DNA of 11,218 nucleotides from Oscillospiraceae bacterium (lineage in GTDB: Bacteria > Bacillota > Clostridia > Oscillospirales > Oscillospiraceae), in the NCBI GenBank assembly GCA_024404735.1, contig JAKSPP010000038.1:1-11218 (forward strand). Reading direction: 5' to 3'. The notes under the pieces are model-generated. The model did not search any database, had not been told where the DNA came from, and saw nothing but the letters and a program-made list of their open reading frames with translations. The translations under genes and the position numbers were made by a program. Shown here piece after piece: positions 6,572 to 11,218 of this stretch. Positions within the stretch are counted from its first letter, which is position 1; every line of letters starts with the position of its first letter.

Positions 6572-6609
6572 ACCGCGGCGGGGGAGGCTTCTCCCTTGCC
6601 GCGGTTTTC
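6572..6609 (+). terminator. Strong intrinsic terminator after the zinc-ribbon gene
   Basis: A 15-bp stem with a GCTT tetraloop (6587-6590) runs from ACCGCGGC (6572-6579) to GCCGCGGT (6598-6605). The inner part GGGGGAG pairs with CTCCCTT (two G-T pairs). The stem is followed by TTTTC. It separates the long operon from the permease genes, so these are probably transcribed at least partly independently. Confidence 0.82.
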
Positions 6610-6617
6610 GGTATAAT
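6589..6617 (+). promoter_or_regulatory. Candidate promoter for the ABC-2 permease genes
   Basis: A perfect TATAAT (6612-6617) lies directly after the terminator tail, 27 nt before the permease ATG. At 17-nt spacing the -35 would be TTCTCC (6589-6594), inside the terminator loop and descending arm, and is poor. The -10 is good, but the promoter as a whole is uncertain. Confidence 0.38.
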
Positions 6618-6644
6618 GCCCTTAACCTTTCGGAGACAGGAACA

Positions 6645-7886
6645 ATGAACAGTAAAGAGAGCATTCGTCCCGTAAACAGCGGATTAAAATTTAATATGGT
6701 GTCTGCACTTCTTAAAAGAGACGGGCAGCTGTTTCTTTCCTGCCTTGCAGCTGTACTTGCCGTTTTGCTTGTTTTTGCCGTGGCTGCATACGTAAGCACC
6801 TCTGTGGGTGGCGAAAAAGCGGAGATGAAGGCCTCTCCCGTTTCCATTGCCCTTGTGGATGAGGATAACTCCTTTGCAAGCAAAATGGCAACGAGCCTTG
6901 TCTCCTCGGAGGATTTTGTATCGGATATTCTGAGCATCCGCCGGACAAGTGAAAAGAAGGCATTAAAGGGCCTTAAAAGCGGAGCTTATGCCGCTGTTAT
7001 TATTCTTCCCGAGGGTTATCTTGACAGCATTATGGTGGGTGAAAGAAGCAGAGGGAAAATAATTCTCTCGGACAGTGCTTATCTTGACACGGAGATAGTA
7101 TCATCCGCAACCCGCCTTGGTGAGCTTTTCCTGGCAGCGGGCCAGTACGGCGTTTTTGTGGGAGAGGAGCTTATATGGCGCGAGAATCTCGGAAGTGATT
7201 TTCATAACAGGTTTCTTGAAAACAGCAATGAGGCTCTTATTTCCGAGGCTCTTTCCGGCTTTGATAAGTATTTTGAGCTTGTATACGCAGATTATGACGG
7301 TACAGGGCTTTCATCCGAGGGCTACTATGCATCAATATGGCTTTCATATATACTTATGATAATTCCCCTGTTTTTCGGAAAGCTTTACAGAAAAGACAGC
7401 CTTGTTTATCCCAGACTCAAAGGCATGGGATTAAGCCCCGCGGGATTTGTTCTGGGAAAGCTTCTGTACCCTATGCTTTTTTGTGCCGTTATGATTACGG
7501 GGGCAGTGCTCCTCTGCGGAGGCTTCGCGCCTCTGAGCATCGGCCCCGGGTCTTTATGTGCCTGCCTTCTTGCCTGCCTGTTTTCCTCTGTCCTTACGGG
7601 CTTTTCCATGACACTTTCGGGAAAAGGCGTTTTCGGTTTTCTTTTCTGCATATACTCCCTTGGCTTTTTTGCCTGCGGAGGTCTTGTGCCGAGGGCTCTT
7701 CTTCCGGAGCTTTTCTCCTCCTGCGCAGTATTCCTGCCTACAGGAGCGGTGTTTGGGCTTATTAAACCCGTATTCGGCGGCGGAATGAGACTTGTCCCCT
7801 TTATTTCGGCACTTTTCTGGCTCCTTGCCTCCCTGCTGTTTTATGCATATAACAGTGCCCGTCCGGGAAAGGAGGTATCCTTATGA
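6645..7886 (+). CDS. ABC-2-type transporter permease (YhgE/ABC2_membrane_3-like), 413 aa
   Basis: This is a membrane subunit of an ABC exporter. There is one N-terminal membrane helix (about 30-52), an extracytoplasmic domain of about 170 residues, then about five helices (around 228-247, 267-292, 299-322, 328-346, 384-401). The ectodomain has the family pattern: SPVSIALVDEDNSFASKM (64-81) near its start, and KKALKGLKSGAYAAVIILPE (104-123). The C-terminal part has GGLVPRALLPELFSS (345-359) followed by LPTG, typical of ABC-2 exporters. There is no ATPase in the same unit. The NBD at 4131-4796 is the nearest and has no other permease nearby. ATG 6645 is preceded by GGAG at 6632-6635 (9-nt spacing). 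The stop overlaps the next permease start by 4 nt, so a heterodimeric membrane part is likely. The substrate is unknown. Confidence 0.85.
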   Translation: MNSKESIRPVNSGLKFNMVSALLKRDGQLFLSCLAAVLAVLLVFAVAAYVSTSVGGEKAEMKASPVSIALVDEDNSFASKMATSLVSSEDFVSDILSIRRTSEKKALKGLKSGAYAAVIILPEGYLDSIMVGERSRGKIILSDSAYLDTEIVSSATRLGELFLAAGQYGVFVGEELIWRENLGSDFHNRFLENSNEALISEALSGFDKYFELVYADYDGTGLSSEGYYASIWLSYILMIIPLFFGKLYRKDSLVYPRLKGMGLSPAGFVLGKLLYPMLFCAVMITGAVLLCGGFAPLSIGPGSLCACLLACLFSSVLTGFSMTLSGKGVFGFLFCIYSLGFFACGGLVPRALLPELFSSCAVFLPTGAVFGLIKPVFGGGMRLVPFISALFWLLASLLFYAYNSARPGKEVSL

Positions 7887-8857
7887 GATGCTTTCCCTTA
7901 ATTCTGAAAAGACGGCTCCTTTCACCGGCTTTTATTGTTCTTCTACTTGTCTGCCTTACGGCCATTCCTTTCATATCATCTCTGGGCGGAGATACGGGCT
8001 TTCCTCCCGCAGGCTTCTTTGCCGAGGGAGATGACGGGGTTTCGCTTATTTTATCAGAGCGCTTTGAGAATCTGGGCTATACACCCTACGAAGATTACGA
8101 TGAGCTCTGCGAGGATGTATTATCGGGAAGGCTTGATTGCGGTGTTTTTATTCCCGAAAATATTTCTTCCCTTTTTGAGAGAGGCAAGGCACCCTACGGA
8201 GAAATATTCGCATCGTCCTCTGCTTCAAGGCTGTCTCTGCGAAGGGCAGAGACCCTTGCGGTATTTTTCTCGGAGAAGGCGGCATACACCTGTTATGCCT
8301 CTCTTGAAGGGGCCTTTGAGCTTTCGGAGGTCAGAGAGGTCTATGAGGAAAGGCTGCGTGGGGAAAAGGCGTTTTCCTTCGATATTGAAACCTCTTCCGG
8401 AGGTGCCCCCGCCGACACAGACAGACCCTACCGTCTTGCACTTCTGGGCGGCTGCAGCTTCCTGCTTCTTTTTTCCTTTTTCGGCCTATGCTCCCCGGCG
8501 GCTGCGGATATTAAGACAATGGCCCGAAGGCTTTCCGGAAGAAAGCTTGTTTCGGAGCTTGTTCTTCCGGAGCTTCTTTCCGTAATCTTGCTGTCGCTTC
8601 TTGTCAGCAGCCTGTCGGCGCTTCTGTGCGGACTTCCGGAGCTTATTTTGCCATTTGGTCTGTATTCCCTTGCCTTGATTATTCCCGCCATGGCGTTGTT
8701 TTTAATACGCCCATCTCTTGCGGCGGTTTACTGCATACTGTGCTTCTTTGCAGCCCCCGCGGTATGCCCCGTATTTACGGATATTGCCCTTTCACTGCCT
8801 GTGGTTGCAAAGCTGAGGCTCTTCCTTGCCTCCTGCTGGCTCTGGGCAATGATATAA
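7883..8857 (+). CDS. Second ABC-2-type permease-like subunit, 324 aa
   Basis: This has the same architecture as the preceding permease: a basic N-terminus, a membrane helix (about 13-34), an ectodomain (about 35-182) and about five hydrophobic segments (around 184-204, 227-250, 255-275, 279-297 and 302-324). The ectodomain repeats the family feature LCEDVLSGRLDCGVFIPENI (75-94), equivalent to the GLKSGAYAAVIILPE block of its neighbour, which supports paralogy. It is shorter, and the protein stops in or right after the last hydrophobic segment (ASCWLWAMI) without the usual short charged tail. This may be natural or indicate slight truncation. The start ATGA overlaps the previous stop, with GGAGG about 9 nt upstream, implying coupled translation and a paired heterodimer. 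A bidirectional terminator follows 28 nt after the stop. Confidence 0.8.
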   Translation: MRCFPLILKRRLLSPAFIVLLLVCLTAIPFISSLGGDTGFPPAGFFAEGDDGVSLILSERFENLGYTPYEDYDELCEDVLSGRLDCGVFIPENISSLFERGKAPYGEIFASSSASRLSLRRAETLAVFFSEKAAYTCYASLEGAFELSEVREVYEERLRGEKAFSFDIETSSGGAPADTDRPYRLALLGGCSFLLLFSFFGLCSPAAADIKTMARRLSGRKLVSELVLPELLSVILLSLLVSSLSALLCGLPELILPFGLYSLALIIPAMALFLIRPSLAAVYCILCFFAAPAVCPVFTDIALSLPVVAKLRLFLASCWLWAMI

Positions 8858-8885
8858 AAAGCACGGGAATATAAAAACGCAAATA

Positions 8886-8926
8886 AAAAAGCACTCTGCC
8901 CGATTTTTTCGTGCAGAGTGCTTTTT
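8886..8926. terminator. Bidirectional terminator between convergent permease and MATE operons
   Basis: A5-GCACTCTGC (8886-8899) pairs with GCAGAGTGC-T5 (8913-8926), with a further CG/CG pair inside the loop. It has T5 tails on both strands and lies between two genes that converge, so it can serve the plus-strand permease operon and the minus-strand MATE operon alike. Confidence 0.9.
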
Positions 8927-8947
8927 GTCTTCTTTAAGGGATTAAGC

Positions 8948-10330
8948 TTATTCGCTTTCGGCCCCTTTTACGATAACCGCCTTCTTTTTCCATCTTCCGG
9001 AGAAGTAAACGGCGATAACGAAGAGAAGCTGAACGCCCCAGCCGCAGGGAACCGAAAATGCGATTCCGAGGAAGCCCAGTGAAAGGGCCTTGGCAAAGAG
9101 ATATGCAAAGGCAAGACGGGCGCCTAAGGCAACAAAGTTTGCAAACATGGAGGACATGGCGTCTCCGGCCCCGCGGAGGAACGAGGTCAAGCAGGTGGAG
9201 GCACCGCGGATGCACAGAAAGGCCGCCAAGCGGCGCATAAACTTAACTCCCGTTTCGATAACGCTCATCTCCTCGCTCTTAACAAAGAGCATCATTATGT
9301 ACTTGCCGAAAATAAGAACAAGAACGGAAGTGCAGAGGCAGAGAATAACGCAGAGGAAGATGCCGACGGAAAGAGCCTTTTTGGTCCTTTCCTTGTTTCC
9401 CGCGCCTATGTTCTGACCGACCATAATGGAAACGCCCATTGAAATGCCCATCATGGGAAGACCGCAGACGTTCTCCATTTTGCTTGCGGCGGTATAGGCC
9501 GCCATGCTGATGGTTCCGTAGGTGTTTATAAGTCTCTGAACAAGAACCATTCCGAAGCCGGTTACGGACATCTGAAGTGAGGAAGGAACGCCGATTCGGA
9601 TAATCTGCTTTGCAAAGGCCTTGTCGTAAACAAATTCGCCCCTGGAGAAGCTGAAATAATCAAAACGTCTGGAGCAGTAGAAATAGCAGGTAACAACAGA
9701 TACACCCTGGGCAATAACCGTTGCAATGGCAACGCCGGATACTCCCATATGAAGAATAATAACAAAGAACAGGTCGCCGACAATATTAAGAAGGGAGGAG
9801 AAAATCAGGAAGTAAAGAGGAGTTTTGCTGTCGCCGAAGGTGCGAAGGAAGGCGGCAAAGAAGTTATAAAGCGCCATGAAAATCATACCGATAAGGAAGA
9901 TTCTGAAGTAGGCAACAGACTGGGGCATAATTTCCTCGGGGATTTCGGTTGCCCTGAGAATTACAGGGGCAAGGGGAATTCCGACAACCATAAGAAAGAC
10001 GGCTATTATGAGCATCAGAATAAGGGCTGTTGAAACAACGGCCTTGATTTCGCTCTTCTTTCCGGCGCCTATATACTGGGCGGCAACAACACTGCCTCCG
10101 GTGGGAAAGCCTATCATAATGCCGATAAGAACCATTGTAATGGTTCCGGATGCACCGACGGCGGCAAGAGCATCGGGACCGACGAAACGGCCGACGACAA
10201 TGCTGTCCACCATATTATAAAACTGCTGGAAAAGGTTGCCCAGGAAAATGGGGATGCCGAAAAAGAGAAGCGTCTTAAATATGGAGCCCTCCAGCATATC
10301 GGCGGTTTTGACTTTTTTAACTTCGCTCAT
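8948..10330 (-). CDS. MATE family efflux transporter
   Basis: MATE proteins are 12-helix cytoplasmic-membrane antiporters that expel cationic or other small molecules using a Na+ or H+ gradient. The 460 residues match the family length. The two pseudo-symmetric halves show the paired motifs: GNLFQQFYNMVDSIVVGRFV (31-50) in the first helix, AAQYIGAGKK (83-92) against VGQNIGAGNK (304-313), and LRTFGDSKTPLYF (162-174) against LRGAGDAMSSMF (385-396). The start is the ATG at 10330, with AGGAGGT about 8 nt upstream. A longer open frame reaching 10489 runs into the upstream gene in another frame and lacks support. It is 32 nt downstream of the small COG2426-type gene and shares its promoter. The substrate is not predictable; lipid- or peptidoglycan-precursor-related roles are known for some relatives, so drug export should not be assumed. 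Confidence 0.95.
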   Translation of the reverse strand: MSEVKKVKTADMLEGSIFKTLLFFGIPIFLGNLFQQFYNMVDSIVVGRFVGPDALAAVGASGTITMVLIGIMIGFPTGGSVVAAQYIGAGKKSEIKAVVSTALILMLIIAVFLMVVGIPLAPVILRATEIPEEIMPQSVAYFRIFLIGMIFMALYNFFAAFLRTFGDSKTPLYFLIFSSLLNIVGDLFFVIILHMGVSGVAIATVIAQGVSVVTCYFYCSRRFDYFSFSRGEFVYDKAFAKQIIRIGVPSSLQMSVTGFGMVLVQRLINTYGTISMAAYTAASKMENVCGLPMMGISMGVSIMVGQNIGAGNKERTKKALSVGIFLCVILCLCTSVLVLIFGKYIMMLFVKSEEMSVIETGVKFMRRLAAFLCIRGASTCLTSFLRGAGDAMSSMFANFVALGARLAFAYLFAKALSLGFLGIAFSVPCGWGVQLLFVIAVYFSGRWKKKAVIVKGAESE

Positions 10331-10362
10331 AAGATAGTACCTCCTTTTGCTTTCTGCCCCGC

Positions 10363-10824
10363 TCAGCCGAAGAGGTGAGCCGCGGGAAGAAGAACAATAA
10401 GACCTGCAATTATTACTCCCAGCAAAATGGCGGGAAGGGAACGTTTCATACGTACATCCAGAAGGGCGGAAACAAGGGCGCCTGTCCATGCCCCCGTTCC
10501 GGGAAGAGGAATGGCCACAAGAATGACGATGCCCAGAAAACGGTATCTCTTGACCAGTTCACCCTTTTCCGCGCCGCGTTTTTCCAGCCAGGATATGAAT
10601 CTGTCTGTCAGGGGAATCCGCGTTCTGAGGAAAGCAAAAATTTTGCGGATATATATGATAAGTAAAGGCGCGGGGAGAATGTTTCCGAAAACGGCAAGAC
10701 CGAAAGCAAGCCATGGCTCTATTCCGGCGGATATGCCGTAAGGAATTGCCCCCCTGAGCTCCACAACGGGAACCATTGCCATAAGAACAGTGCAGATATA
10801 TTTAATAAGCGGGGGAGATGTCAT
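10363..10824 (-). CDS. Small multidrug-export family protein (Sm_multidrug_ex, COG2426)
   Basis: This 153-residue integral membrane protein has about four hydrophobic segments (around 8-20 with a re-entrant-looking stretch after it, 34-60, 95-122 and 131-150). Conserved landmarks are VPVVELRGAIPYG (18-30) and IPLPGTGAWTGAL (105-117), two Gly/Pro-rich turns that could form re-entrant loops. This is how I recognise the COG2426/Sm_multidrug_ex family. The name stems from a weak multidrug annotation, and transport by this family is not well proven to my knowledge. The start ATG at 10824 has GAGG about 8 nt upstream. It is the first gene of a two-gene operon with the MATE transporter (32-nt gap) behind a strong promoter, which suggests a shared condition or substrate. 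Confidence 0.88.
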   Translation of the reverse strand: MTSPPLIKYICTVLMAMVPVVELRGAIPYGISAGIEPWLAFGLAVFGNILPAPLLIIYIRKIFAFLRTRIPLTDRFISWLEKRGAEKGELVKRYRFLGIVILVAIPLPGTGAWTGALVSALLDVRMKRSLPAILLGVIIAGLIVLLPAAHLFG

Positions 10825-10844
10825 AAAGAAACCTCAGTAAGAAG

Positions 10845-10858
10845 GAGTAATATTACTC
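10845..10858. promoter_or_regulatory. Perfect 14-nt palindrome in the leader of the COG2426-MATE operon
   Basis: GAGTAATATTACTC is a perfect palindrome about 28-41 nt downstream of the predicted start point and about 20 nt upstream of the first ATG. It fits the size and position of a repressor operator (for example for TetR- or MarR-type regulators), though it could equally form a short RNA hairpin. No regulator gene is in the window. Confidence 0.45.
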
Positions 10859-10892
10859 GCAGTCGCTTTTGTTCATAATTTGATATTCTACC

Positions 10893-10921
10893 ATTTTAGT
10901 ATTTTCGGGAGGATATGTCAA
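10893..10921 (-). promoter_or_regulatory. Near-consensus sigma-A promoter of the COG2426-MATE operon
   Basis: On the minus strand a perfect TTGACA (10916-10921) is followed after exactly 17 nt by TAAAAT (10893-10898). The predicted start is near 10886, giving a leader of about 62 nt that contains the 14-nt palindrome. It is the strongest promoter match in the window, and one that would usually need repression if the operon is inducible. Confidence 0.8.
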
Positions 10922-11100
10922 GTGCTCGCAAAAAACATCCCGGTTCTGATTTTTGTACCCGAATGAACCGAGAAAATTATATACAGTTTTTATTCATTTT
11001 CTGTTTTTTACCAGAAAAATTGGTACTGCTTTAGCTCTTTGAGAACGAAAGACTAAAGCGGACACACTCTTTAAGGCAAAGGGGGATTTTAGACATAAAA
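10922..11100. other. AT-rich intergenic stretch with inverted repeats, no gene recognised
   Basis: No open frame of credible coding character is seen on either strand. The stretch contains CGGTTC/GAACCG (10941-10946 with 10965-10970), a TACCA/TGGTA hairpin (11009-11025), and a 12-bp stem with one bulged base (11028-11059). Composition is clearly more AT-rich than the flanking genes. It may simply be spacer between two leftward transcription units, or hold a small RNA. Confidence 0.5.
11028..11059. other. Twelve-bp stem-loop with single bulge, function unknown
   Basis: GCTTTAG (11028-11034) pairs perfectly with CTAAAGC (11053-11059). After one bulged C, TCTTT (11036-11040) pairs with AAAGA (11048-11052) around the 7-nt loop GAGAACG. 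There is no T tail on either strand, so it is not a normal intrinsic terminator. Confidence 0.55.
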
Positions 11101-11130
11101 AGAACCAGAGTACTTATATCCTCTGGTTCT
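11101..11130 (-). terminator. Probable terminator of a minus-strand gene lying to the right
   Basis: AGAACCAGAG (11101-11110) pairs with CTCTGGTTCT (11121-11130) over 10 bp with a 10-nt loop. On the minus strand the stem is followed by TTTTATG, a short T tail. On the plus strand the tail ACGATTTCTT is weaker. It would end a leftward transcript entering from beyond the window. Confidence 0.6.
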
Positions 11131-11146
11131 ACGATTTCTTATTAAA

Positions 11147-11177
11147 TTGAGAGAATAAACTAAAATATATCTCTCAA
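11147..11177. repeat. Perfect 8-bp inverted repeat TTGAGAGA/TCTCTCAA
   Basis: TTGAGAGA (11147-11154) and TCTCTCAA (11170-11177) are perfect inverted copies separated by 15 AT-rich nt. They sit between a possible gene end at 11184 and the terminator hairpin, so they may be part of that gene's 3' untranslated region. No further assignment can be made. Confidence 0.4.
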
Positions 11178-11183
11178 GCACAA

Positions 11184-11218
11184 TTAACGATTGACTGGAA
11201 TTATTGCGTTTCTGTACT
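11184..11218 (-). CDS. Possible C-terminal end of a gene running in from the right edge
   Basis: On the minus strand the frame reads YRNAIIPVNR then TAA (11184-11186), about 55 nt before a leftward terminator. That position suits the end of a coding region. Only ten codons are visible, and another minus frame stays open further, so this is a tentative call with no family assignment. Confidence 0.2.
   Translation of the reverse strand, partial: YRNAIIPVNR

Noticed and set aside
10331..10489. N-terminal extension of the MATE protein
   Set aside because: The extra 53 residues overlap the upstream COG2426-type gene in another frame and look unlike protein, while ATG 10330 has an AGGAGGT site.
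11098..11177. Hairpins at the right edge as ends of an insertion sequence
   Set aside because: There is no transposase, no target duplication and no matching inverted copy elsewhere in the window. The 10-bp hairpin is better explained as a terminator.
1..11218. CRISPR array, tRNA or rRNA genes, prophage or integrase genes
   Set aside because: No regularly spaced repeats, no cloverleaf-like or rRNA segments and no phage-type proteins were seen on reading both strands.

Overview
The window looks like a chromosomal segment of a low-GC-phylum Gram-positive bacterium, most likely class Clostridia (Bacillota; an Oscillospiraceae- or Ruminococcaceae-type gut anaerobe is my guess). The reasons are strong GGAGG-type ribosome binding sites, compact co-directional operons with ATGA overlaps, and the gene content: a YrzB-like DUF1292 protein, a DegV protein, a zinc-ribbon membrane protein, DUF4125/DUF4037 proteins and a COG2426-type small membrane protein. 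No prophage, transposon, tRNA, rRNA or CRISPR array was found. The taxonomic call is inference from style and families, not from a marker gene.

Layout. (1) Positions 1-583, minus strand: a DUF1292 gene, then a structured RNA that I call a probable 6S RNA (ssrS), then a strong bidirectional terminator. (2) Positions 584-836: a divergent intergenic region with one candidate promoter facing left (630-658) and a good extended -10 promoter facing right (744-772). (3) Positions 837-6521, plus strand: a long operon of DUF4125 protein, TPR protein, DUF4037 nucleotidyltransferase-like protein, DegV protein, ABC ATPase and zinc-ribbon membrane protein. Several genes overlap by 1-4 nt, and the operon ends in a 15-bp GC-rich terminator. 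(4) Positions 6612-8857, plus strand: two overlapping ABC-2-type permease genes, probably with their own weak promoter. They are the likely membrane partners of the upstream ATPase. (5) Positions 8886-8926: a bidirectional terminator between convergent operons. (6) Positions 8948-10921, minus strand: a small Sm_multidrug_ex/COG2426 membrane protein and a MATE transporter, behind a near-consensus promoter with a perfect 14-nt palindrome in the leader. (7) Positions 10922-11218: AT-rich non-coding DNA with several inverted repeats, probably ending the next minus-strand gene to the right.

The best candidate for an undescribed system is the tightly coupled DUF4125-TPR-DUF4037 trio. The DUF4037 protein carries a Pol-beta-type nucleotidyltransferase glycine-serine motif, but the second acidic residue of its DxD-like motif is replaced by serine. 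The TPR protein would be a natural scaffold or substrate adaptor and carries a Cys-rich insertion. I know of no assigned function for this trio. The second theme is an ABC exporter split over two transcription units with a membrane-anchored zinc-ribbon protein between the ATPase and the permeases.
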